Assembly: GCA_025355935.1 (NCBI GenBank)
Contig: JANXYS010000403.1
Span: forward strand, 1 to 11,727
Length of the DNA: 11,727 bases
Origin: Chitinophagales bacterium
GTDB lineage: Bacteria; Bacteroidota; Bacteroidia; Chitinophagales; Chitinophagaceae
Direction of reading: 5' to 3'
A program made the position numbers and the translations under genes. Of this stretch, positions 1-6,940 are shown in pieces. The notes under the pieces are model-generated. The model ran no database searches and had not been told where the DNA came from. It saw nothing but the letters and a program-made list of their open reading frames with translations. Position 1 is the first letter of the stretch, and each line of letters starts with the position of its first letter.

Positions 1-675
1 CCTATAGTTTATGGAATGACAATCGGCGAATACAGCATGATGCTAACGGGTGAAAAATGGCTATCGGAGAAAGCAAATGCGATCAACTCCTACAATATCC
101 TGACAAAACCCTCGGCAGACACCCCCTTTCATCTGATGGTGATCAAATGCCGTAATTATGATCATAATTCCAGGTACGTTTTACCGGTCATGCCTTCACC
201 CAACCTAAAAAGCATGCAGGCCATTTATCTGTATCCTTCCACCTGTTTTTTTGAAGGAACAATATTCAGCGAAGGGCGCGGAACCGATACCCCTTTTGAG
301 GTTTACGGACACCCGTTGATGCCAAAATTTCTTTACTCATTTACACCGAAGCCTAATGCAGGTGCGAAAACCAGTAAGTGCTTTTATAAAACCTGTTATG
401 GCTATAACCTGCATGAGAGTAAAGAGACAGTTCTTAAAAAATTATCCGGAAAGATTCAATTAAAGTATTTGCTGGATGCATACTCAATCTTTCCGGGGAA
501 AGACAGTTTTTTTCTGCCAAATAATTTTATAGATAAACTTGCGGGAAGCAGCGCTTTGCAAAGTCAGGTTCGAACGCAAAAAACAGAAACTGCGATCCGG
601 CAGAGTTGGGAACCTGGTCTCTCAGATTTTAAAAAGATAAGGAAGAAGTACCTGTTATACCCCGATTTCAAATAG
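1..675 (+). CDS. namZ: NamZ-type exo-beta-N-acetylmuramidase (DUF1343), 5' end missing
   Basis: This is the C-terminal part of a DUF1343 protein, the family (GH171) that includes NamZ, an exo-acting beta-N-acetylmuramidase removing terminal MurNAc from peptidoglycan fragments during wall recycling. The reading frame is open from base 1, starting P-I-V-Y-G before the first Met, so the gene begins upstream of the window and the Met at base 16 is not the true start. About 224 residues are visible of a family length near 400. Recognisable blocks are the G-M-T-x-G-E stretch at the edge, SPNLKSMQAIYLYPS (visible residues 66-80), EGRGTDTPFE (91-100) and the SFTPKP turn near 113-118. Most of the N-terminal domain, expected to carry the catalytic acid and any signal peptide, lies outside. 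The stop is 61 bases before fmt on the same strand, but fmt has its own promoter. The family call is firm from motifs; activity is inferred. Confidence 0.88.
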   Translation, partial: PIVYGMTIGEYSMMLTGEKWLSEKANAINSYNILTKPSADTPFHLMVIKCRNYDHNSRYVLPVMPSPNLKSMQAIYLYPSTCFFEGTIFSEGRGTDTPFEVYGHPLMPKFLYSFTPKPNAGAKTSKCFYKTCYGYNLHESKETVLKKLSGKIQLKYLLDAYSIFPGKDSFFLPNNFIDKLAGSSALQSQVRTQKTETAIRQSWEPGLSDFKKIRKKYLLYPDFK

Positions 676-704
676 TTGCACCCCAAACCATTATAATATC
701 TTTG
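676..704 (+). promoter_or_regulatory. Bacteroidota-type promoter of fmt
   Basis: The gap before fmt contains TATCTTTG at 697-704, a full match to the Bacteroidota -7 consensus TAnnTTTG. A TTG at 676-678, 18 bases upstream of it, fits the -33 element. Transcription would begin around 708-710, giving a leader of under 30 bases before the ATG at 737. The match and spacing are seen directly; promoter activity is inferred. Confidence 0.6.
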
Positions 705-736
705 CGACGGACAACATCCTAAAAGATGAAACCAGT

Positions 737-1690
737 ATGAGTGAAGAAAAATCGTTCCGCGAACTGAGGATTGTATTTATGGGTACCCCGGAATTTGCTG
801 TGGCCTCGTTGAAATTATTGGTAGAGAATGGATGTAATATCGTGGGGGTTGTAACGGCGGCAGACAGGCCTGGCGGCAGAGGCATGGAGATACAACAAAG
901 CGCGGTAAAAAAATATGCACTCGCAAATAATCTAACTATACTTCAACCGGAAAAACTTAAAGCCCCGGATTTTATAGATCAGTTGAAATCACTCGCGGCA
1001 GACTTGCAGGTTGTTGTAGCTTTCAGGATGCTTCCCGAAATAGTATGGGATATGCCTGCTCTTGGCTCGGTAAATCTTCACGGAAGCTTACTGCCACAAT
1101 ACCGTGGTGCAGCTCCCATTAATTGGGCGGTCATCAACGGTGAAAAAGAAACGGGGGTAACAACTTTCAAATTGCAGCATGAAATCGATACCGGAGACAT
1201 TCTCCTCCAGGAAAGTTTTCCAATTGCCGAAGATGACACTGCAGGCGAAGTGCACGACCACATGATGGAGTTGGGAGCCCAGGTACTGTTCAAAACCGTC
1301 CGGGGCCTTGCTGAAGGCAGCCTGCACGAAACACCTCAGGCAAAAATTGCCCTTACAAATCCTGAAATGCTTTCCCATGCTCCTAAAATCTTTACACAAA
1401 CCTGCGAAATAAATTTCGCCCATTCAACAGAAAAGAATTTCAATCTTGTTCGGGGTCTATCCCCCCATCCTGCAGCTTTTATTAATTTTGACGGGAAGAA
1501 ATTAAAGATTTTTTTCGCAGAAAAAATTTACAACCAGCCACGGGGAAATGCTGGAGAGTTTACAACTGATAAGAAAACTTTTCTTCTATTCGCATGCTCC
1601 GATGGCCATTTAGAAATCAAAGAATTGCAACTCGAAGGTAAAAAAAGAATGAATGTGGTGGAATTCCTTAGAGGATATCACTTTAAATAG
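737..1690 (+). CDS. fmt: methionyl-tRNA formyltransferase
   Basis: Fmt transfers a formyl group from 10-formyl-tetrahydrofolate to the amino group of initiator Met-tRNA in the cytoplasm, which allows bacterial translation initiation. At 317 residues it has the usual length. The N-terminal Rossmann-like formyltransferase domain starts with RIVFMGTPEFAV (11-22). The catalytic trio is visible as Asn113 and His115 in VNLHGSLLP and Asp151 in HEIDTGDIL, matching Asn106/His108/Asp144 of the E. coli enzyme with a constant offset of 7. The SLLPQYRGAAPINWA signature spans 117-131. The C-terminal OB-like tRNA-binding domain covers roughly 215-317. The ATG at 737 is chosen because it lies just downstream of a consensus promoter; the ATG at 726 is out of frame and meets a stop at once. 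The stop is only 21 bases from the stop of the convergent LysM gene, with no clear terminator hairpin between. Confidence 0.97.
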   Translation: MSEEKSFRELRIVFMGTPEFAVASLKLLVENGCNIVGVVTAADRPGGRGMEIQQSAVKKYALANNLTILQPEKLKAPDFIDQLKSLAADLQVVVAFRMLPEIVWDMPALGSVNLHGSLLPQYRGAAPINWAVINGEKETGVTTFKLQHEIDTGDILLQESFPIAEDDTAGEVHDHMMELGAQVLFKTVRGLAEGSLHETPQAKIALTNPEMLSHAPKIFTQTCEINFAHSTEKNFNLVRGLSPHPAAFINFDGKKLKIFFAEKIYNQPRGNAGEFTTDKKTFLLFACSDGHLEIKELQLEGKKRMNVVEFLRGYHFK

Positions 1691-1711
1691 TTCCGTGGAA
1701 TCTTTATAAGA

Positions 1712-2638
1712 TTAGTAGCTAACGGCGCATTCAAAATTGGCAATGCCCGTACCTAGCTCGCTGGCTGCAGCATCACTAACAAGAAGTACCAATCCTTTAT
1801 TTTGTTTAATATCCGGCATTACATCCAGCACCTTAGCATAAATTGATTTTTGAGTAACCGTATTCGTAATCTTAATAATAGATCCTGCAACAGCAGCATT
1901 ATGCAGGCAATAATATTTTCCGTCTTCCCAACCACTTGTGCTTTTAAACATTCCTGCAGTTCCTTTCTCTTCAGAGCGCGATGCGGATTTGCTATAGCTA
2001 TTTTTAAAATATCCTTCGCCGACTTTCTTTTTCGAATTATCAGTTACAGAAACCTGTTTCGCTTCAACTTTTGAGACTTCCGGTGTAGAGGGTTTAATCA
2101 CTACCTTTTCAACTGCAACAGGAGCTTCTTTTTTTACTATCGGTGCCGGTGGAGGAGCATCAACCGCAGTGCTGGTTTCAGGGGAAGCGTATCCTACAAT
2201 TAAGTTTGCACCTTCGGGAACGCCATCGCCTGTAAGGTTATTCCATTTTTTTAAATTCGCAATCGGAACCTTATTGTACAAGGTACTTATATGATAAAGT
2301 GTTTCCTTTTTTGCAACTACATGGTAAATGGGTTTGCCTGCGGTATTTACAGCAGCTGTAGCAGGCACAGACAGCTTCGCAATCGATTTAACGGGAATGG
2401 CGGCTACAGCGGCTGGATTTACCTTAGCTGTAGAAGGAATTTTTAAAACCTGCCCGGGTGACAACCCTTTCTCATAATTAATATTATTGAATTTTGCCAG
2501 CTCCCTCCCATTGATATTATACATTCGTCCAATGCTTGTAAGGCTTTCTTTTGCTGCAACGGTATGAGTAACCAGTTTACTATTTTGAGCCAATCCAAAG
2601 AGGGGCAAAATGATGGTTAAGAAAAAAAGTTTTTTCAT
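1712..2638 (-). CDS. secreted LysM-LysM protein with RlpA-like double-psi beta-barrel C-terminus
   Basis: This is a predicted periplasmic or envelope protein of 308 residues. A Sec signal peptide (1-17, ending GLAQ, no lipobox) is followed by two LysM peptidoglycan-binding repeats. LysM1 (about 24-68) starts THTVAAKESLTSIGRMYNI and LysM2 (about 105-149) starts YHVVAKKETLYHIS. A Pro/Ala/Lys-rich linker covers 150-225. The last 80 residues contain YYCLHNAAVAGSIIKITN (242-259) and AKVLDVMPD (268-276). The order of these blocks resembles the RlpA/expansin double-psi beta-barrel, but the usual N-D-R-G-P is replaced by L-D-V-M-P, so lytic activity is doubtful. Cys244 and Cys304 could form a disulfide. 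It lies 54 bases downstream of rsmF on the same strand and may be co-transcribed with it. LysM repeats are certain, the barrel is a reasoned fold guess, and the cellular role is not known to me. Confidence 0.85.
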   Translation of the reverse strand: MKKLFFLTIILPLFGLAQNSKLVTHTVAAKESLTSIGRMYNINGRELAKFNNINYEKGLSPGQVLKIPSTAKVNPAAVAAIPVKSIAKLSVPATAAVNTAGKPIYHVVAKKETLYHISTLYNKVPIANLKKWNNLTGDGVPEGANLIVGYASPETSTAVDAPPPAPIVKKEAPVAVEKVVIKPSTPEVSKVEAKQVSVTDNSKKKVGEGYFKNSYSKSASRSEEKGTAGMFKSTSGWEDGKYYCLHNAAVAGSIIKITNTVTQKSIYAKVLDVMPDIKQNKGLVLLVSDAAASELGTGIANFECAVSY

Positions 2639-2692
2639 CGTTGACAGGAGTTATGCTGCAAATAAACAAAAATTAGTTGGTTTCGCGGGTCA

Positions 2693-4090
2693 TTACTTGT
2701 TAATAATACGCCACTCCCTGGGGTAATAATTATTGATGCGACTAGGTAAAATCTTTACTAATCCGAGGGCAAAACCAAGGTAAGATGTAATGGCCCATCC
2801 GCGGAGTGAAGTGTGAATCTCAAAATCTTTCCTCCTGAGATAATTTAGTGCAATCACCTCGTCCACTTCAAGCAAAGGGAATATCGGGCACATAAGATTA
2901 CTCAATACCAGTTCATGATCCGGCACAAGTTCGTCTCGTATTACCGTCCCCGCTTTTACACCCGCCTTACGAATATATAAAAGCTCTATCAACTGTAGTA
3001 CCGCTGGAAAAACACTTTGCGGAATTACAAGAAATTCATTATTAAATTTAAGAAAAGTATAATGACTGGCCTCTTTGATATATTTTTCCAGGACCAATAG
3101 CTCCCCTTTAGAAGCCATGATAGGTTTAGCCTTACGGCCATTGTCCGTGATAACTTTTTCCGTAGAAATTTTACGAAACGCTGCTATAAAAAAACCTTCA
3201 CCTTTTAACCGGTCGGGATAGAACCGGTACCCAAAACACTTTCGGGCAACCGATAAAGTTTCCACGATCCCCCATTCGGGCTCGGTTTTTATTTGGATTG
3301 ATTCAAGGCTGCTTTCGGGATAACTTAAAAGCCAATCGCAATTTTCTTCATCCTCTTTTTCAGAATACGAACAGGTGGAGTAAATAAGTATGCCGTCCTG
3401 TTTTAAAGAAGGCAAAATATCGGAAAGAATTTTTTCCTGGCGCTTACTGCACTGATCTACACTATTTAAGCTCCATTCATTAATTGCCCCCGGATCTTTT
3501 CGAAAAAGACCACTACCACTGCATGGGGCATCAACCACTATTACATCAAAAAAGCCTGTCAACTTTTGGAAGTCACGGGAATCGTTATTTGTTACGACAA
3601 CATTGGCAGTTCCCCATTTTGTAATATTCTCCGCAAGGATATTCGCACGCGTTTTTATTAGTTCATTACTTACAAGCAAGCTATCAACTGACATGATGGA
3701 AGCAATTAATGTTGACTTTCCCCCTGGCGCAGCACACAAGTCGAGGATTTTTAAAGGTTCAGAAAGAGCACAGGTTTGCATCAAAACTTGTTCTAAAAAC
3801 ATACTACTGGCCTCCTGTACATAATAAGCACCGGCATGAAAAGTCGGATCAAGGGTAAATGATGGTCGGGTTTTAAGATAAAAACCTGTGGAAGACCACG
3901 GGACCCTATCACTAATTTGAAGTCTCTCCCGGAAATCTGCTAAAACACCCGGAGTGTTAACCTTTGCAGGGTTGATTCTTACCGAGACTACCTGCTCACC
4001 CGACTCGTGCGTTCGTACGAATGACTGCTCATTAAAACCAGGAGCTGACTGCAGGGAGTTGAGCAGGGAGGGAGGTAAATGTTGTAACAA
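2693..4090 (-). CDS. rsmF: RsmF-type 16S rRNA (cytosine-C5) methyltransferase, TTG start
   Basis: This is a NOL1/NOP2/Sun-family RNA m5C methyltransferase of 465 residues, close to the 479 of E. coli RsmF (YebU), which methylates C1407 of 16S rRNA using SAM. SAM motif I is ILDLCAAPGGKS (115-126). Catalytic cysteines are Cys190 in VVDAPCSGSG and Cys240 in YSTCSYSEKE. The segment HAGAYYVQEASSM (85-97) is typical of the family. The C-terminal PUA-like RNA-binding part (about 315-465) ends in YLGFALGLVKI and NNYYPREWRI, the arrangement that separates RsmF from RsmB. The start is read as TTG (4088-4090). The frame has no ATG between the upstream TGA and the conserved N-terminus, while two ATGs just upstream (4098-4100 and 4093-4095) are out of frame. 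A predicted -7 box lies at 4113-4120. Exact rRNA target is inferred from family. Confidence 0.92.
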   Translation of the reverse strand: MLQHLPPSLLNSLQSAPGFNEQSFVRTHESGEQVVSVRINPAKVNTPGVLADFRERLQISDRVPWSSTGFYLKTRPSFTLDPTFHAGAYYVQEASSMFLEQVLMQTCALSEPLKILDLCAAPGGKSTLIASIMSVDSLLVSNELIKTRANILAENITKWGTANVVVTNNDSRDFQKLTGFFDVIVVDAPCSGSGLFRKDPGAINEWSLNSVDQCSKRQEKILSDILPSLKQDGILIYSTCSYSEKEDEENCDWLLSYPESSLESIQIKTEPEWGIVETLSVARKCFGYRFYPDRLKGEGFFIAAFRKISTEKVITDNGRKAKPIMASKGELLVLEKYIKEASHYTFLKFNNEFLVIPQSVFPAVLQLIELLYIRKAGVKAGTVIRDELVPDHELVLSNLMCPIFPLLEVDEVIALNYLRRKDFEIHTSLRGWAITSYLGFALGLVKILPSRINNYYPREWRIINK

Positions 4091-4095
4091 GTCAT

Positions 4096-4103
4096 TACAT
4101 TTG
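4096..4103 (+). promoter_or_regulatory. candidate -7 promoter element for the alpha/beta hydrolase
   Basis: TACATTTG matches TAnnTTTG fully and lies 28 bases before the hydrolase ATG at 4132. Transcription would start around 4107-4109, giving a leader of roughly 25 bases. No good TTG is present at the expected -33 distance, which would fall inside the first codons of rsmF, so the core promoter is only half supported. Confidence 0.45.
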
Positions 4104-4112
4104 ATGAATCTT

Positions 4113-4120
4113 CAAATGTA
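4113..4120 (-). promoter_or_regulatory. candidate -7 promoter element for rsmF
   Basis: On the minus strand this reads TACATTTG, a full TAnnTTTG match, 22 bases upstream of the TTG start of rsmF. Its predicted start site (about 4107-4109) nearly coincides with that of the opposing hydrolase promoter. The -33 region is a T-run within the hydrolase start region rather than a clear TTG. RNA polymerase could not occupy both boxes at once. Confidence 0.45.
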
Positions 4121-4131
4121 ATTATCCTCAC

Positions 4132-5091
4132 ATGAAAAATATCATTTTTCTATCGATTGCCCTGCTGATGACAGGAACCTTAATGGCCCAGTCTTTCCCG
4201 GATAGTTATACCGATGGGAAATTTTTTAACGTGAATGGTGCAAAGCTTTATACCGTTAGCGTAGGTAGCGGCAATCCCTTAATTATAATTCCTGGTGGTC
4301 CGGGTGGCACACATCTGCCGTACCGTAGTTTTGATTCCCTGTCTGTAAAGTCAAATATCCGCATAATTTATTATGATGCTTTCGGGCGGGGTAAATCAGA
4401 CACTGCAAATTCTTTGCAGGAGTATTCCCTGGCAAGGGATATAGAAGATATTGAAGGCTTACGCATTGCAATGAAACTTGATAAAATTAGTTTGCTGGGT
4501 CATTCTTATGGAAGCCTCGTGTGCCAGGGATACGCGGTGAAATATGGTGCGCATCTCAGCCACCTCATCATCGCCAATGGATTTCATAGTTTTATAATGT
4601 GGCAGGAAAATGATGATAACAGCAATAAAGAAATTAAAACGAACTATCCTGAAGTGTGGGATACCCTTATGAAAGTAAGGGAGCAGGGATCTATCTCCAG
4701 CGATGCTATACACCAGGAAATTTATGGAAGGGTGCCTTATGGATTCCTCTATGCTTATAATCCCGATAAATTTGTTTCGCGGGGACAAAGGGCATATCCT
4801 AATCCTTTTAATACAAAATTATATTACCAGATGGTTGGAAAAGATGGAGATTTTATTGTTGGAAACGACATTGGAAATTTTGATTTTAGAAAACAACTGA
4901 AGGATCTTAAAATGCCGGTACTCATTATAGCTGGCAGATATGATCACGTTGCAGTACCATGGATGCAGGTGAAATTTAAAGAGTACTGCCCGCAGGCTCA
5001 ATTTGTAATGTTCGAGAAAAGCGGGCATAATCCGCAAGTGGAAGAGCCTCAAAAAGAATTTGCTTTGATTAAACAATTTATGCAATACTAA
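4132..5091 (+). CDS. secreted alpha/beta hydrolase, prolyl iminopeptidase-like (S33)
   Basis: This is a 319-residue alpha/beta-hydrolase with a Sec signal peptide (1-20, ending LMAQ, no lipobox), so it should act in the periplasm or outside the cell. The oxyanion-loop motif IIPGGPGG is at 52-59, close to the HGGPG of proline iminopeptidases with the His replaced by Pro. The nucleophile elbow GHSYG (123-127) gives Ser125. The other triad members are Asp271 in AGRYDHVAVP and His299 in SGHNP. The cap region (about 150-235) lies in the expected place. Length and motif spacing fit peptidase family S33, whose members cleave N-terminal proline or hydrolyse small amides and esters. The real substrate cannot be read from sequence. 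It is transcribed divergently from rsmF through an inverted-repeat region and converges on pntB 41 bases downstream. Fold and triad are secure; peptidase activity is a reasonable guess. Confidence 0.9.
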   Translation: MKNIIFLSIALLMTGTLMAQSFPDSYTDGKFFNVNGAKLYTVSVGSGNPLIIIPGGPGGTHLPYRSFDSLSVKSNIRIIYYDAFGRGKSDTANSLQEYSLARDIEDIEGLRIAMKLDKISLLGHSYGSLVCQGYAVKYGAHLSHLIIANGFHSFIMWQENDDNSNKEIKTNYPEVWDTLMKVREQGSISSDAIHQEIYGRVPYGFLYAYNPDKFVSRGQRAYPNPFNTKLYYQMVGKDGDFIVGNDIGNFDFRKQLKDLKMPVLIIAGRYDHVAVPWMQVKFKEYCPQAQFVMFEKSGHNPQVEEPQKEFALIKQFMQY

Positions 5092-5115
5092 GAAACGGAG
5101 ACGACTGTGATAACA

Positions 5116-5130
5116 TAACTATCTTAGTTA
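5116..5130. terminator. weak AT-rich hairpin between convergent hydrolase and pntB
   Basis: TAACTA-TCT-TAGTTA forms a 6-bp stem with a 3-base loop in the 41-base gap between two convergent stop codons. It is AT-rich and lacks a U-tract, so it is at best a weak bidirectional terminator. Its position is the main argument for it. Confidence 0.2.
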
Positions 5131-5132
5131 AG

Positions 5133-6560
5133 CTATACCATCTTAACCGCGGCGCAAAGGTCTTGCAATACTTTTTTAGCATCGCCAAACAGCATCGACG
5201 TCTTTGGCTGAAAGAACAGCTCGTTTTCTATACCGGCATAGCCCGGTTTCATGCTTCGCTTATTTACGATGACAGTTTTCGCCTGTTCAACTTCAAGAAT
5301 CGGCATGCCATAAATGGGTGACGAAGGGTCGGATTTTGCAGCTGGGTTAACAACATCATTTGCTCCTAATATTAATACGACGTCGGTCGTTTTAAACTCC
5401 TCATTTGCCTGTTCCATTTCTTCCAGTTTTTCGTACGCAACATCTGCTTCGGCAAGCAACACGTTCATGTGCCCGGGCATTCTTCCCGCCACGGGGTGTA
5501 TTGCGTATACAACTTCTACTCCCTTATCATTAAGTATTTTTTCAAGCTCATGGCAGGCGTGCTGTGCCTGGGCAACTGCCAGGCCATAGCCGGGCACGAT
5601 GATTACCTTATTAGCATAACTCATCACCATTGCTGCATCGCTCACAGATATTTCCTTAAAGTGCCCCTGCGTGCCCGTAGCACTTGCAATGGCATTCTTG
5701 CTGCCTCCAAATGAGCCAACTAATACATTTATGAGAGAGCGGTTCATTGCTTTACACATGAGGATCGTAAGCAAGGTTCCGGCAGCACCTACAAGTATGC
5801 CCCCGGTAAGCATCACCTTGTTGTCGTATAAAAATCCACCGAAGGCTGCAGCTACACCTGTAAATGAATTCAGCAGTGAAATTACCACAGGCATATCGGC
5901 ACCCCCGATCGGCATTACAAATAATATCCCATACGTTAATGCAAGGGCTAAAATAATGTATAATAGATAACCCCTGGCAGGATCTACAATAAGCCATGCG
6001 CCTGCGGCAAGTGCAATAGCCAGTATAAAGAGGTTTAAGATATTCTGACCACTGAAGCTGTAATCCTTCACTTTTCCATTTAATTTTCCCCATGCGATCA
6101 TACTTCCCGAAAAAGAAACGGAACCGATGATAAGACCAAGCACAATTATAAGAATCGTCGGCTGTAAAGACTGTATCAGCTCACCGTTAGGGTGATCCGA
6201 CATTTCTTTAGAAATATGATTGAATTCGACAAGAGAAATTAATGCCGCACAAGCTCCGCCCATTCCATTAAAAAGACTTACCATTTCAGGCATAGCCGTC
6301 ATTTTTACTTTACGGGCTGCAAGGGTTCCCACAATCCCGCCAATTACTAAACCCCCGAAGATCCAGCCATAATTATGCAAATATTCCCCTGTTTCAGTAT
6401 TTCGGTAAAGGAAGATTGTTCCCAGGATCGCGATACTCATTCCTGCAGCTGCAACCAGGTTGCCCTTCCGGGCGGTAGCAGGGGCGGACAGCATTTTTAA
6501 ACCAAGGATGAAGGTTACAGAAGCAACTAAATAACAAAGATTCAAAATGTGGTCACTCAT
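5133..6560 (-). CDS. pntB: NAD(P) transhydrogenase subunit beta
   Basis: This is the beta subunit of the proton-translocating transhydrogenase in the inner membrane, which reduces NADP+ with NADH driven by proton entry. At 475 residues it is close to the family's usual length of about 460. The N-terminal two thirds (about 5-285) contain many hydrophobic membrane segments (domain II). The C-terminal NADP(H)-binding domain III shows PGYGLAVAQAQ (323-333), HPVAGRMPGHMNVLLAEA (355-372), GANDVVNPAA (399-408) and KRSMKPGYAG (434-443), all hallmark blocks. In the membrane helix where E. coli PntB has the proton-pathway His91 (in L-H-S-F-V-G), this protein reads L-F-N-G-M-G with Asn98; see the matching His in pntAB. 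It is the last gene of the pnt operon, starting 31 bases after the pntAB stop, with an ATG start. Confidence 0.97.
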   Translation of the reverse strand: MSDHILNLCYLVASVTFILGLKMLSAPATARKGNLVAAAGMSIAILGTIFLYRNTETGEYLHNYGWIFGGLVIGGIVGTLAARKVKMTAMPEMVSLFNGMGGACAALISLVEFNHISKEMSDHPNGELIQSLQPTILIIVLGLIIGSVSFSGSMIAWGKLNGKVKDYSFSGQNILNLFILAIALAAGAWLIVDPARGYLLYIILALALTYGILFVMPIGGADMPVVISLLNSFTGVAAAFGGFLYDNKVMLTGGILVGAAGTLLTILMCKAMNRSLINVLVGSFGGSKNAIASATGTQGHFKEISVSDAAMVMSYANKVIIVPGYGLAVAQAQHACHELEKILNDKGVEVVYAIHPVAGRMPGHMNVLLAEADVAYEKLEEMEQANEEFKTTDVVLILGANDVVNPAAKSDPSSPIYGMPILEVEQAKTVIVNKRSMKPGYAGIENELFFQPKTSMLFGDAKKVLQDLCAAVKMV

Positions 6561-6591
6561 AAATTGGTAATGAAGTATCGGTAGATGAAGG

Positions 6592-6903
6592 TTATTTTTT
6601 CTTTCCTTTAAACATTTCGAGCATACGATCGGTAACTACAAATCCCCCGACAACATTTAAGGTGCCTAATATCACTGCAATAAACCCTAATCCCAGCGCA
6701 AGGAAATTATCAGTTTCTGCCTTGCCCATTACAATGATTGCCCCAATTACTACCACACCATGAATGGCATTGGCGCCACTCATGAGCGGAGTATGTAAAA
6801 CACTTGGAACGCGTCCAATAACTTCGATTCCAACAAATATCATTAATATGACAATGTAGATGATCTGCTGGTTATTTGAAATAAAAGCAAGAAGATGTTC
6901 CAT
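6592..6903 (-). CDS. pntAB: NAD(P) transhydrogenase subunit alpha part 2 (membrane)
   Basis: This is the small membrane half of a split alpha subunit, contributing the first helices of transhydrogenase domain II. It has 103 residues from the ATG chosen here (6901-6903). A TTG three codons further upstream (6910-6912) would add M-N-F and is less likely. Three hydrophobic segments are visible at about 13-30, 44-60 and 68-90, followed by a basic tail (FKGKKK). The conserved VPSVLHTPLMSGANAI block follows helix 1 (32-47). His48 in N-A-I-H-G sits where E. coli PntA has Ser (N-A-I-S-G). It corresponds, as I recall the Thermus thermophilus enzyme, to its functional alpha2 His42. The stop-to-start gaps of 37 bases from pntAA and 31 bases to pntB support one operon. 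Split alpha subunits are common outside the enterobacteria. Confidence 0.94.
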   Translation of the reverse strand: MEHLLAFISNNQQIIYIVILMIFVGIEVIGRVPSVLHTPLMSGANAIHGVVVIGAIIVMGKAETDNFLALGLGFIAVILGTLNVVGGFVVTDRMLEMFKGKKK

Positions 6904-6940
6904 GAAATTCAAATTAGTTTTTTAAAGATGGCGTGCATAA

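Larger units (their letters stand above)
4094..4122. repeat. perfect 11-bp inverted repeat in the divergent rsmF/hydrolase gap
   Basis: The arms ATTACATTTGA (4094-4104) and TCAAATGTAAT (4112-4122) are exact reverse complements separated by 7 bases. The repeat fills most of the 41-bp gap between the two divergent starts. Each arm contains TACATTTG, a perfect Bacteroidota -7 hexamer-type box (TAnnTTTG), so the symmetry may come from two face-to-face promoters, from a dimeric regulator's operator, or both. The repeat is seen directly; its function is inferred. Confidence 0.8.

Noticed and set aside
1088..1423. 111-residue open frame on the minus strand inside fmt
   Set aside because: It lies opposite the fmt catalytic core, which is clearly the coded protein, and shows no family resemblance.
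5671..5970. 99-residue open frame on the plus strand inside pntB
   Set aside because: It is antisense to strongly conserved PntB sequence, has no recognisable domain, and its existence follows from codon bias of the real gene.
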